Assembly (NCBI GenBank): GCA_004799545.1
Contig: SSMU01000023.1
Span: 62,001 to 126,000, forward strand
Reading direction: 5' to 3'
Length of the DNA: 64,000 nt
Origin: Phenylobacterium sp.
Lineage (GTDB): Bacteria; Pseudomonadota; Alphaproteobacteria; Caulobacterales; Caulobacteraceae
Under the pieces are notes generated by a model. That model had not been told where the DNA came from. It saw only the letters and a program-made list of their open reading frames with translations, and made no database searches. Positions 48,108-58,286 of this stretch are shown here, in pieces. The position numbers were made by a program, and so were the translations under genes. The number at the start of each line of letters is the position of its first letter. Positions within the stretch are counted from its first letter, which is position 1.

Positions 48108-49363
48108 AGCGCCGCGATCAGGGCGGCGAGGCCGCGGGCCACGGGCTCCAGCAGCTCCGGGCCGGTGACGTCGGGACGGTCGCGGCGGGTGTGGTGCAGC
48201 GGGTGCAGGCCCAGCATGCCGACCAGGGGCCGGTAGCCGCGGCGCTGGTATTCGGCGATCTCGCCGCCCGCGCCCTCGACGTCGATGTCCACCGGCCGCT
48301 CATAGCTCGGCTGGCCGGCGAAAGCGGCCTTGGCGGCCGGCAGCAAGCTCTCGCTCACCGCCAGCCGACGGCCCGCCTGGGGCGTAGGGCGGCGGACGAT
48401 CCGGCCGTCCTCCAGCCCGAAGTCGTAGGCCGCCACATTGGCCCCGATGTGCACCCAGCCGCGGGCCTCGGCCGGCGACGGCGCGCGGTGGCCGGCGAAC
48501 TGGTGGCCGCCGTAGCCGTCGAACTCATGGCCCGAGGCGGCCATGAACATTAGGTTGCGGTCCTGGGCGGCGAGGTGGCGGGCGAGGCCCAGCCAGATGG
48601 CGACGCCCGAGCCGCGCTCGCCGGCGCAATGGAACCAGCCGCTCTTCGGCGTCGAGATCACCAGCGGCTTGCCGGGGCCGGGGCGCGTGGCGATGAGGTC
48701 GCCGCTGGACCCAGCGCGCATGGCGCCCGTCAAGGCGAGCTGGACCGAGGCTCCGGCCTGCGCCGCGGCGGCCAGGGCTGGGCCCTCGCGGCCCGCGACG
48801 GCCAATACCGGGACCGGCCAGGCCGGCGCATCGTGCGGGACGTTGAAGGCCGCCAGCTCGCCCAGCGGGTTCTCGGTGACCGCCACCACGCCCACCGCAC
48901 CGGCGTCGATCGCCGCCTGCACCGGCTTGCGCCAGACCGCCGACACGTCGAGCGCCGCGCCGACGCCGGTCGGGAAGGAGATGAGCGCGATGACGCCCGG
49001 CCGCGCCTGCAAGGACAGGGGCCCCGCGGCCGCGCCGGCCTGCGGCGTCCACAGCGGGAAGGCCTCCAGGGCGCGTCCGCCGAGCCGCACCTCCGCCGCC
49101 TCCAGCTCGAACACCGGCTGGGCGAACGGCAGCGTCTCGGTGCGGTAGCCCGCGGCGGTCATCTCGCGGGTCAGCCAGTCGCTGGCCGCCAGGTCGCCCG
49201 GCGTGCCCGTGCGGTGTTCGCCGAAGCCGTCGTAGCGCACCACGTCGGCGTAGAGCGCCGCGCCCGACATCGGATCCCCGGCCGCCCGCGCGCTCACCGC
49301 AGCCCCGCCCAGGGCGCCGAGCGCCGCCAGGCCCGCGGCGCGCCTCGTCCAAAGTCCGGCCAT
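48104..49363 (-). CDS. Secreted M28-peptidase-like protein with altered metal ligands
   Basis: A 419-residue protein with a signal sequence (1-27; RRAAGLAALGALGGAAVSARA). The fold follows M28 aminopeptidases: an early GFGEHRTGTPGDLAASDWL, a PA-like insert near residues 90-210, and a core with STPKSGWFHCAGERGSGVAIWLGLA, ASGHEFDGYGGHQF and a late LHPLHHTRRD. In active M28 enzymes the first two metal ligands come from H-x-D-S and a GAxDNxSG Asp, and the base from an EE pair. Here these read T-P-K-S, AGERGSG and GHE, so a zinc site is probably lost or changed. It may be an inactive or different hydrolase. Confidence 0.65.
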   Translation of the reverse strand: MAGLWTRRAAGLAALGALGGAAVSARAAGDPMSGAALYADVVRYDGFGEHRTGTPGDLAASDWLTREMTAAGYRTETLPFAQPVFELEAAEVRLGGRALEAFPLWTPQAGAAAGPLSLQARPGVIALISFPTGVGAALDVSAVWRKPVQAAIDAGAVGVVAVTENPLGELAAFNVPHDAPAWPVPVLAVAGREGPALAAAAQAGASVQLALTGAMRAGSSGDLIATRPGPGKPLVISTPKSGWFHCAGERGSGVAIWLGLARHLAAQDRNLMFMAASGHEFDGYGGHQFAGHRAPSPAEARGWVHIGANVAAYDFGLEDGRIVRRPTPQAGRRLAVSESLLPAAKAAFAGQPSYERPVDIDVEGAGGEIAEYQRRGYRPLVGMLGLHPLHHTRRDRPDVTGPELLEPVARGLAALIAAL

Positions 49364-49425
49364 CGACCTGCCCTCATCCTGCGCCGGTCTTCCGACGCCC
49401 GGGCGGCAGGGTCAAGACGCGCGGG

Positions 49426-49662
49426 TTAGCGCTTCGGCGGGGCGGCCGGGGCCGGCTGGGCCGCCGCGGCGGCCCTGGCCTTCTTGGTCGCCTCGTGGTG
49501 ACCCACGGCGCAGCCGATGGCGGCGCCGGCGATCGGATGGTGGCCCATGAAGTGGCCGGCCACGCCGCCCACCACGGCGCCCTTCACGCAGCCCTTGGCG
49601 TCGGCGGACCCGGCGGCCAGGGCGAGGGCGGCGCAGGCCGCGGCGGCAAGGAGGATTTTCAT
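49426..49662 (-). CDS. Small secreted glycine/alanine-rich protein
   Basis: A 78-residue protein with a signal peptide (1-22, ending GSADA). A glycine-zipper-like segment, GCVKGAVVGGVAGHFMGHH, is followed by a second, GAAIGCAVGHHEA, and then a basic, alanine/proline-rich tail. It resembles the glycine-zipper protein at 4782 in plan but not in detail. Two cysteines may form a disulfide in the periplasm. A histidine-rich zipper is unusual and might bind metal. The function is unknown. Confidence 0.65.
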   Translation of the reverse strand: MKILLAAAACAALALAAGSADAKGCVKGAVVGGVAGHFMGHHPIAGAAIGCAVGHHEATKKARAAAAAQPAPAAPPKR

Positions 49663-49719
49663 GTGAACAGTTCCCTTGAGACAGATGCGCCCTAAGCCCG
49701 GGCGGGGCGAGCGGTTCCG

Positions 49720-50565
49720 TCAGCCATCGTAGAAGAACGGCGGATGCAGGCCGATCAACCGCCGCTCGCGCTCGGTCGCGGCGCGGGCGATGGCGGCCGG
49801 CGTGAGCTGGTTCGACTGGGCGGTGGTCAAGAGCCGCTGGGCGATGTCGCGGCGGCCGTAGTGGACCTGCAGGAAGAACCGGCCCTGGTCGTCGGCCTGG
49901 GTCGGCATGCGCCGGTGCCAGATGTCGGAGACGAACAGGCCGGCGTCGCCCGCCTGGGCGATCAGCGGCTCGACGCGGCGGCCCTCGTAGTCGAGGTCCT
50001 CGTCCAGCAGCCGATCGAACGGCGGCGGCCGGCCGGACAGATGGCTGCCGGGGATCACCCCGGTCGGGCCGTCCGCCATGGCGCAGTCCTGCAGGTAGAG
50101 GTGCACCCCGATGGCGAACACCGGGTGCGGGATGTCGGCCGGCCAGCGCACGCCCGCGGGCAGGGGGACGTGGGGCCCGGCGTCGATGTGCCAGTTCTGG
50201 CCACCGTGCGAACCGGGCTGGCCGGCCGGATTGCGCCAGGCGGTGTTGGCGATCACGTGGCAGTCCTCGCCGAGCAGCGGCTCGATCACCGCCAGCAGCC
50301 GCGGATGGCCCACCGCCCGCTGCGCCGCGGCGCTGCGGTTCAGCATGGCGTAGCGGAACATCTCCTGGTCCTCGACCGGCAGGGCGTTGCGCCCGTCCGG
50401 CGGGTCGGCGTCGAACACCGCGCAGATGTCGGCCTTGAGCTCGTCCACCTCCGCGGGCGTGAACAGCCCGCGGATCAGCGTGTAGCCCTCCCGCTCAAGC
50501 TGCAGCGCCTCAGCGTCGGCCGGCTCGGTGCGGACTTCCAGATAGGGTCGGCCCCGTCGGATCAT
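49720..50565 (-). CDS. Phytanoyl-CoA dioxygenase family protein
   Basis: A 281-residue Fe(II)/2-oxoglutarate oxygenase of the PhyH group. It starts REGYTLIRGLFTPAEVDELK, and has the metal motif WHIDAGPH (His-x-Asp), the late His in VSDIWHRRMPT, and the 2-oxoglutarate arginine in QGRFFLQVHYGRRD. GPTGVIPGSHLSGR is typical of the family. These enzymes hydroxylate a range of small substrates, and the true one cannot be read from sequence. The gene stands alone, 74 bases from the enoyl-CoA hydratase gene on the same strand. Confidence 0.88.
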   Translation of the reverse strand: MIRRGRPYLEVRTEPADAEALQLEREGYTLIRGLFTPAEVDELKADICAVFDADPPDGRNALPVEDQEMFRYAMLNRSAAAQRAVGHPRLLAVIEPLLGEDCHVIANTAWRNPAGQPGSHGGQNWHIDAGPHVPLPAGVRWPADIPHPVFAIGVHLYLQDCAMADGPTGVIPGSHLSGRPPPFDRLLDEDLDYEGRRVEPLIAQAGDAGLFVSDIWHRRMPTQADDQGRFFLQVHYGRRDIAQRLLTTAQSNQLTPAAIARAATERERRLIGLHPPFFYDG

Positions 50566-50639
50566 GGCTGCCTCCTCCCAGGGCGGAGCCTAGGCCCGCG
50601 GCGCGGGGGTCGGCAACGGTCCACCCCAAATCGCGGGCG

Positions 50640-51419
50640 TTACTCGCCCTTGAAATCCGGGGTGCGCTTGTCGTTGAAGCTGGCCACGCCTTCGCGGCGG
50701 TCGGCGGTCTTGAACAGGCGGTTGTAGTGGGTGAGTTCCAGCTCCATGGCCGCCGCCAGGTCCAGGTGATGGCCTTCGTGGACCACGTGCTTCAGGGCCT
50801 TCACCGAGAGGGGTGCATTGGCGGCGATGCGGCCGGCGGTCGCCAGCACCGCCTCCATCAGCTCAGCCGCCGGGACCACGCGGTTGACGATGCCGGCCTC
50901 CAGGGCCTCGACCGCCGAGAGCGGCCGGCCGCTGACCAGGATCTCCACCGCGCGGCGCTCGCCGATCGAGCGGGTCAGCAATTGGGTGCCGCCGAGCCCC
51001 GGCATGATGCCCAGCGTCACCTCCGGCAGGCCGAAGCGGGCGGTGTCAGCGGCGTAGGCGAAGTCGCAGGCCAGCGCCATCTCGCAACCGCCGCCCATCG
51101 CCGCGCCATTGACCGCGGCGATCACCGGCACCTCGAGCGCCAGCTGGGCGCGGATCATCGCCTCGAAGACCTTGTGCTGCTCGGCCCAGGCCGCATCGGT
51201 CATGCCGTTGCGTTCCTTGAGGTCCGCCCCGGCCTGGAAGTGCTTGCCCTCGCCGGTGAGGATCACGCAGCGGACGTCGGGCGTCGCCTTCAGCGCCGTC
51301 CAGGCCTCCAGCAGCTCCAGCCCCATGCGGGTGGAGAGCGCATTGGCGACCTCGGGCCGGTTGAAGGCCAGCACGGCCACGCCGGGCGCCGCGACCTCGA
51401 TCTTGATGGTTTCGGGCAT
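50640..51419 (-). CDS. Enoyl-CoA hydratase/isomerase
   Basis: A 259-residue crotonase. The acyl-CoA oxyanion region is GKHFQAGADLKE and NGAAMGGGCEMALACD, with the catalytic acid pair in CEMAL and FGLPEVTLGIMPGLGGTQ. It hydrates an enoyl-CoA. It lies 15 bases after the acyl-CoA dehydrogenase gene on the same strand, so the pair performs two consecutive steps of beta-oxidation or of leucine/isovalerate degradation. The latter would make it a methylglutaconyl-CoA hydratase. Confidence 0.9.
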   Translation of the reverse strand: MPETIKIEVAAPGVAVLAFNRPEVANALSTRMGLELLEAWTALKATPDVRCVILTGEGKHFQAGADLKERNGMTDAAWAEQHKVFEAMIRAQLALEVPVIAAVNGAAMGGGCEMALACDFAYAADTARFGLPEVTLGIMPGLGGTQLLTRSIGERRAVEILVSGRPLSAVEALEAGIVNRVVPAAELMEAVLATAGRIAANAPLSVKALKHVVHEGHHLDLAAAMELELTHYNRLFKTADRREGVASFNDKRTPDFKGE

Positions 51420-51434
51420 CGGAAGCTTTTCGGC

Positions 51435-52601
51435 CTAGAAGGACTTGGGAAGGTCCAGCACGTGGGTGGCCACGTGGGAGAGGATGAGGTTCGTGGAGAT
51501 GGGGGCCACCTGGTAGAGCCGGGTCTCGCGGAACTTGCGCTCGATGTCGAACTCCTCCGCGAAGCCAAACCCGCCGTGGGTCTGCAGGCACACGTCGGCG
51601 GCGTACCAGCTGGCCTCGGAGGCGGCGAGCTTGGCCATGTTGGCCTCGGTCCCGCAGGGCTCGCCCGCTTCGAACAGGGCGGCCGCATGGCGCACCATGT
51701 GCTCGGCGGCGGTCATCTGGACGTAGGCGCGGGCGATCGGGAACTGCACGCCCTGGTTCTCGCCGATCGGGCGGCCGAACACCTCGCGGTCCTTCGCGTA
51801 GGCGCTGGCCCGGTCGATGAAGAACTTCGCGTCGCCGATGCACTCCGCGGCGATCAGGATGCGCTCGGCGTTCATCCCGTCGAGGATGTAGCGGAAGCCC
51901 TTGCCCTCTTCGCCGATCAGGTTGGCGGTAGGCACCCGCAGGTCCTCGAACGCCAGCTCGGTCGTCGCATGGTTCAGCATGGTGCGGACCGGGGTGATGG
52001 TCAGGCCGTTCCCCACCGCCTGACGCATGTCGACCAGCAGCACGCTCATGCCGTCGGAGGGCTTGGCGGCCTGGTCGCGCGGCGTGGTGCGGCAGAGCAG
52101 GACCATCAGGTCGGAGTGCTCGGCGCGGCTGATCCACAGCTTGCGGCCGTTCACGACATAGGTGTCGCCGTCCGTGCGGGCGAAGGTGGTGATGCGGGTG
52201 GTGTCGGTGCCGGCGTCGGGCTCGGTGACGCCGAAGGCCTGCAGGCGCAATTCACCGGAGGCGATCTTCGGCAGGTAGGCCGCCTTCTGGGCCGGCGAGC
52301 CGTGCCGCAGCACCACCCCCATGGTGTACATCTGGGCGTGGCAGGCGCCGCCGTTGCCGCCCGAGCGGTGGATCTCCTCCAGCACCGCGCAGCCGGCCGC
52401 CAGCCCCAGGCCCGAGCCGCCATATTCTTCGGGGATCAGCACCGACAGGAACCCCGCCTCGGTCAGCGCGCGGACGAACTCTGTGGGATAGGCCCGCTCG
52501 CGGTCCAGCGCCCGCCAGTACGGGCCGGGGAACCTCGCGCACAGCCTGCGCACGGCCTCGCGGATCTCGGGGAAGGTCTCGGAGGTGCTCACGGCGGGCA
52601 T
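51435..52601 (-). CDS. Acyl-CoA dehydrogenase
   Basis: A 388-residue flavoprotein. The family signatures are present: FGVTEPDAGTDTTRI (FAD/substrate loop), NGRKLWISRAEHSD, and DREVFGRPIGENQGVQFPIA, plus QTHGGFGFAEEFDIERKFRETR. The expected glutamate of the IYEG type is not at the usual C-terminal site, where LYQVAPIST is found. A glutamate in GMNAERILIA, corresponding to the alternative position used by isovaleryl-CoA and long-chain enzymes, is the likely base; this is inference. The ATG at 52601 was chosen over a longer upstream frame, which falls in an inverted-repeat region. Confidence 0.9.
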   Translation of the reverse strand: MPAVSTSETFPEIREAVRRLCARFPGPYWRALDRERAYPTEFVRALTEAGFLSVLIPEEYGGSGLGLAAGCAVLEEIHRSGGNGGACHAQMYTMGVVLRHGSPAQKAAYLPKIASGELRLQAFGVTEPDAGTDTTRITTFARTDGDTYVVNGRKLWISRAEHSDLMVLLCRTTPRDQAAKPSDGMSVLLVDMRQAVGNGLTITPVRTMLNHATTELAFEDLRVPTANLIGEEGKGFRYILDGMNAERILIAAECIGDAKFFIDRASAYAKDREVFGRPIGENQGVQFPIARAYVQMTAAEHMVRHAAALFEAGEPCGTEANMAKLAASEASWYAADVCLQTHGGFGFAEEFDIERKFRETRLYQVAPISTNLILSHVATHVLDLPKSF

Positions 52602-52635
52602 TGATGGCGCCTGCCCCGGCGGGAGCCAAGGAAGG

Positions 52636-52900
52636 AACCACGGAAAACACGGAATACACGGACGTGGATCGGCGAGCGGCGGCCAATGCCGTTTCGAATG
52701 AACCACGGACAGACACGGACCCACACGGACGAGTTCTGCGCGCGGCAGCGCGCGAGATAGGCCTGCAAGGCTTGTGACGATCGCGCCTTCGGCGCAGCGG
52801 GCATGGATTCGTCCGTGTGGGTCCGTGTCCGTCCGTGGTCAAAATGAGCCGCGCCAGCGGCGGCGCATACCCGTCCGTGTATTCCGTGTTTTCCGTGGTT
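52636..52900. repeat. Nested inverted repeats in the 5' region of an acyl-CoA ligase gene
   Basis: The outer arms, 52636-52664 and 52872-52900, are perfect 29-base reverse complements of each other. The inner arms, 52702-52732 and 52808-52838, match at 30 of 31 bases. All four are made of CACGGA-type units (ACCACGGA, ACACGGA). A 75-base centre lies between the inner arms. The 328-base gap between the two genes holds only this structure. The repeated unit is known as a widely spread bacterial repeat type; the nested arrangement could form a long cruciform or RNA stem. Confidence 0.9.
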
Positions 52901-52929
52901 TAATGGGCCGCAACGACGGGGAGGAAGCC

Positions 52930-54618
<1,689 letters not shown>

Positions 54619-54652
54619 GCCTGTCTGACTCGAACCGGAAGACCTGCGCCGC

Positions 54653-56245
54653 ATGAGGAAGCTCCCGACCGCGATCGACCCGCGCTCCGAGGCGTTCGCG
54701 GCCAATGCGAAGGTGAACCGGGCGCTAGTCGAGGAGCTGCGCGAGCGGGCGGCGACGGCGGCGCTGGGCGGGCCCAAGGCCTCGCGCGAGCGGCATGCGG
54801 GCCGCGGCAAGCTCCTGCCGCGCGAGCGGGTCATGCGGCTGCTGGATCCCGGCGCGCCGTTCCTGGAGATGGGGGCCCTGGCGGCCTACGGGGTCTACGG
54901 CGACGAGGCGCCGGCGGCCGGGTTGATCGCCGGCGTCGGCCGGGTCTCCGGCCGCGAGGTGATGATCCTCGCCAACGACGCCACGGTGAAGGGCGGCGCC
55001 TACTTCCCCTTGACTGTGAAGAAGCATCTCCGCGCCCAGGAGATCGCCCTGCAGAACCGCCTGCCCTGCGTCTACCTGGTGGATAGCGGCGGCGCGAACC
55101 TGCCGCACCAGGCCGAGGTCTTCCCCGACCGCGAGCATTTCGGCCGCATCTTCTACAACCAGGCCCGGATGAGCGCCGAGGGGATCAGCCAGATCGCCTG
55201 CGTCATGGGCTCCTGCACGGCCGGCGGCGCCTACGTCCCGGCGATGAGCGACGAGACCATCATCGTCAAAGGCCAAGGGACCATCTTCCTGGGCGGCCCG
55301 CCGCTGGTGAAGGCCGCCACCGGCGAGGTGATCTCCGCCGAGGAGCTGGGCGGCGCCGACACCCATGGCCGCCGCTCCGGCGTGGTCGACCACGTGGCCA
55401 ACGACGACGAGCACGCGCTGGCCATCGTCCGCTCGATCGTGGCCAACCTGAATACCGTCAAGCGCATCGATCTCGACCTCGCCGAGCCCGAGCCGCCGGC
55501 CTACGACGCCGAGGAGCTCTACGGCGTGGTCCCCACCGACGTGCGCGCGCCCTACGACGTCCGCGAGGTGATCGCCCGCATCGTCGACGGCTCCAAGTTC
55601 CACGAATTCAAGCCGCTCTACGGCGCGACCCTGGTCACCGGCTTCGCGCGCATCTGGGGCTATCCGGTGGCGATCCTGGCCAACAACGGCGTGCTGTTCT
55701 CGGAGAGCGCGCTGAAGGGCGCCCACTTCATCGAGCTCGCCTGCCAGCGGAAGATCCCGCTGATCTTCCTGCAGAACATCTCGGGCTTCATGGTGGGCGG
55801 CAAGTATGAGGCGGGCGGCATCGCCAAGGACGGGGCGAAACTGGTCACCGCGGTCGCCTCGGCCAATGTGCCGAAGTTCACGGTGCTGATCGGCGGCTCG
55901 TTCGGGGCCGGCAACTACGGCATGTGCGGCCGAGCCTATTCACCGCGCTTCCTGTGGACCTGGCCGAACAGCCGCATCTCGGTGATGGGCGGCGAGCAGG
56001 CGGCGAGTGTGCTGGCCACGGTCCACCGCGACGCCGACAAATGGACGCCGGAGCAGGAGGAGGCCTTCAAGGCCCCGGTCCGCCAGAAGTATGAGGACGA
56101 GGGCAACCCCTATTTCGCCACCGCGCGCCTGTGGGACGACGGGATCATCGACCCGGCCCAGACCCGCGACGTGCTGGGCCTCTCCATCAGCGCGGCGCTG
56201 AACGCGCCGATCCCCGAGACGCGCTTCGGCGTGTTCAGGATGTGA
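54653..56245 (+). CDS. mccB: Acyl-CoA carboxylase beta subunit (methylcrotonoyl-CoA carboxylase type)
   Basis: A 530-residue carboxyltransferase subunit. It has two crotonase-fold domains with [54 protein letters not shown] and [23 protein letters not shown] in the N-terminal half, and [22 protein letters not shown] and [20 protein letters not shown] in the C-terminal half. The [18 protein letters not shown] stretch is typical of the methylcrotonyl-CoA type rather than propionyl-CoA. The complex with the biotin subunit at 58287 carboxylates a CoA thioester in leucine catabolism. Two DUF3667 genes lie between the subunits. Confidence 0.9.
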   Translation: MRKLPTAIDPRSEAFAANAKVNRALVEELRERAATAALGGPKASRERHAGRGKLLPRERVMRLLDPGAPFLEMGALAAYGVYGDEAPAAGLIAGVGRVSGREVMILANDATVKGGAYFPLTVKKHLRAQEIALQNRLPCVYLVDSGGANLPHQAEVFPDREHFGRIFYNQARMSAEGISQIACVMGSCTAGGAYVPAMSDETIIVKGQGTIFLGGPPLVKAATGEVISAEELGGADTHGRRSGVVDHVANDDEHALAIVRSIVANLNTVKRIDLDLAEPEPPAYDAEELYGVVPTDVRAPYDVREVIARIVDGSKFHEFKPLYGATLVTGFARIWGYPVAILANNGVLFSESALKGAHFIELACQRKIPLIFLQNISGFMVGGKYEAGGIAKDGAKLVTAVASANVPKFTVLIGGSFGAGNYGMCGRAYSPRFLWTWPNSRISVMGGEQAASVLATVHRDADKWTPEQEEAFKAPVRQKYEDEGNPYFATARLWDDGIIDPAQTRDVLGLSISAALNAPIPETRFGVFRM

Positions 56246-56249
56246 GCCG

Positions 56250-57173
56250 GTGACCGCCGGGGCCCCCGACGTCGACGCCGCGACCGCCGCCGCCATCGCC
56301 GGCGAAGGCGAGCGCGCGTCGAAGCATGCCCTGCCGCTGGGCGCGCCCTGCCCCAATTGCGCCAAGCCGCTGCAGGGGCCCTGGTGCCATGCCTGCGGCC
56401 AGAAGGGCGAGGACTACCACCGCTCGATCTGGCGGCTGGCGGCGGAGGCGCTCGAAGGCCTCACCGATTTCGACGGCCGGTTCTGGAACACCGTGCCGCG
56501 GCTGATCTACCGGCCGGGCCAGCTCACCCGCGACTATCTGGCCGGCCATCGCGCCGCCCAGGTGCCGCCGTTCCGCATGTACCTGGCGGCGGTGATCGTC
56601 CTGCTGTTCGCCTGGGGCGTCAGCCAGGAGGCGACCGGCAAGCACTATCACCTGGCGAGCGGCGCCCAGTCGGCCGTGACGGCCGCACGGAGCAAGGTCG
56701 AGGCGCGGCGCGGACACGCCGCCGCGGTCGCCCACCCCAACCCGGTGCAGGCCTGGCTGCGCGGCCGCGGCGCGCGGATCCAGGCCAACCCGGAGGCCTT
56801 CTTCGGGGCCATGGAGCACTGGGCCGAGGCGTCGGGCGTGCTGATGCTGCCGATGGCCGCCCTGCTGCTCGCCGGGCTGTTCGCCTTCCGGCGCGGGGTC
56901 TACGTCTTCGACCACCTGATCTTCGCGATGCACGCCCTGGCGTTCCTGGCCCTGCTGCTGAGCGCTGTGCTGCTGCTGGGCCTGGTGACCGGCCAGGCGG
57001 CCTGGCTGCTGCTGGCCGCGCCCGCGCATCTCTTCGTCCACCTGCGCGGCGCCTATCGGACCGGGATTTTCGGGACCCTGCTGCGCGAGGGGCTGCTGAT
57101 CGTGGGCCTGGCTCTGTCGTTCGTCGTGGTGCTGGCCGGCCTGGTGCTGGTCGCCCTGGCGCTGACGCCTTAG
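56250..57173 (+). CDS. DUF3667 membrane protein with N-terminal zinc ribbon (copy 1)
   Basis: A 307-residue protein with a GTG start. A zinc-ribbon at residues 34-49 (CPNC and CHAC) and the DUF3667 segment DFDGRFWNTVPRLIYRPGQLTRDYLAGHR are followed by about five membrane helices, with a periplasmic alanine-rich loop between helices 1 and 2. It lies 4 bases after mccB and 13 bases before a paralogue. The function is unknown; the position inside a carboxylase operon is notable. Confidence 0.8.
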   Translation: MTAGAPDVDAATAAAIAGEGERASKHALPLGAPCPNCAKPLQGPWCHACGQKGEDYHRSIWRLAAEALEGLTDFDGRFWNTVPRLIYRPGQLTRDYLAGHRAAQVPPFRMYLAAVIVLLFAWGVSQEATGKHYHLASGAQSAVTAARSKVEARRGHAAAVAHPNPVQAWLRGRGARIQANPEAFFGAMEHWAEASGVLMLPMAALLLAGLFAFRRGVYVFDHLIFAMHALAFLALLLSAVLLLGLVTGQAAWLLLAAPAHLFVHLRGAYRTGIFGTLLREGLLIVGLALSFVVVLAGLVLVALALTP

Positions 57174-57186
57174 GAGGGGAAGTCCG

Positions 57187-58254
57187 GTGGTGGGGCGCGA
57201 ACTGGAAATCCTGGGGGTCGGCGCGATCGGCGGCCTGCTGAAACGCAAGAACAAGCACGCGCCGGCGGCCGGCACGCCCTGCGAAAATTGCGGCACGCCG
57301 CTGGAAGGCCCCTACTGCCATGCCTGCGGCCAGCCGGCCGACGACCATCACCGCTCGCTGCCGCACCTGGCCTGGGAGGGGATCGAGGGCCTGACCCACC
57401 TGGACGGGCGGCTGGCCCAGACCCTGCCGGCCCTGCTGTTCCGGCCGGGCAAGCTGGCCCGCGACCACTTCGAGGGCCGCCGGCAACGGCACGTGCCGCC
57501 GTTCCGGCTGTTCCTGGTCACCCTGCTGATCTTCATGTTCGTGCTGGAGGCCCTGTTCCACGGCGGGGTGAAGCAGGCCGAGACCCACGGCCAGACGGTC
57601 ACGGTGAAGACCGCCGGTGGCGGGACCACACGCGTCGTCATGCTGACGCCGGAGCAGGCGAAGTCGCTGCACATGTCGGTCGGCCAGGGCGATCCGAGCA
57701 AGCCGGTGGCGGTCACGGTCGGCGGCAAGCCGGTCAGCCTCGACGATCAGAAGGCGGTGGACGCCGCTTTCGACCTCGACACCGGCGACAAGACCAAGGA
57801 CGCCAAGCGCACGTCAGCGTTCAGGGGTTGGCTGAAGCCGCGCCTGGAGCGGGCGGTCGCCAACAAGGACTACTACACGATCGTGCTGTTCACCTGGGCG
57901 CACCGCCTGGCCTTCCTGCTGCTGCCGATCCTCGCGGGGCTGCTGGCCCTGGTCTACGTGCTCCGCCGACGGCAGTTCTTCATCTACGACCACCTGATCG
58001 TGGCGATGCAGTTCCTGTCCTTCGTGTTCCTGGTTTCGGCGGTGGCCTGGATCATGCCCGAGCCGGTGCGCGGCTGGGCGATCCTGATCGCCTCGATCTG
58101 GACGCCGATCAACCTCTACCAGACGCTGCGCGGGGCCTATGGCTCGGGCCGGCTGGTGGCGGTGATCAAGACCGGCTTCCTGTGGACCGCGACCCTGTTC
58201 CTGTTCACCGTGCTGATGGTGGGCCTGATGGCGCTCGCCCTGGCCGAGATGTGA
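57187..58254 (+). CDS. DUF3667 membrane protein with N-terminal zinc ribbon (copy 2)
   Basis: A 355-residue paralogue of copy 1. The zinc ribbon (CENC and CHAC at 32-47) and the membrane-entry block LTHLDGRLAQTLPALLFRPGK match the DUF3667 pattern. A long periplasmic loop of about 120 residues (AETHGQTVTVKTAGGG through RVEAVANK-like helix) separates helices 1 and 2. Four helices follow, ending in LFTVLMVGLMALALAEM. The GTG start follows a strong AGGAGGGG site. It lies 32 bases upstream of the biotin-carboxylase gene. Confidence 0.8.
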   Translation: MVGRELEILGVGAIGGLLKRKNKHAPAAGTPCENCGTPLEGPYCHACGQPADDHHRSLPHLAWEGIEGLTHLDGRLAQTLPALLFRPGKLARDHFEGRRQRHVPPFRLFLVTLLIFMFVLEALFHGGVKQAETHGQTVTVKTAGGGTTRVVMLTPEQAKSLHMSVGQGDPSKPVAVTVGGKPVSLDDQKAVDAAFDLDTGDKTKDAKRTSAFRGWLKPRLERAVANKDYYTIVLFTWAHRLAFLLLPILAGLLALVYVLRRRQFFIYDHLIVAMQFLSFVFLVSAVAWIMPEPVRGWAILIASIWTPINLYQTLRGAYGSGRLVAVIKTGFLWTATLFLFTVLMVGLMALALAEM

Positions 58255-58286
58255 GCCCCCCAAGTGAGCGCCCCAAGAGTGACCCG

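Noticed and set aside
52636-52900. CRISPR array suggested by repeated CACGGA units
   Set aside because: The units are short, lack regular unique spacers, and form inverted arms, not direct repeats; no cas gene is near.
52774-52929. N-terminal extension of the acyl-CoA ligase into the inverted repeat
   Set aside because: The added residues repeat in mirror frames from the inverted repeat ([12 protein letters not shown]), and a ribosome site lies just before the ATG at 52930.
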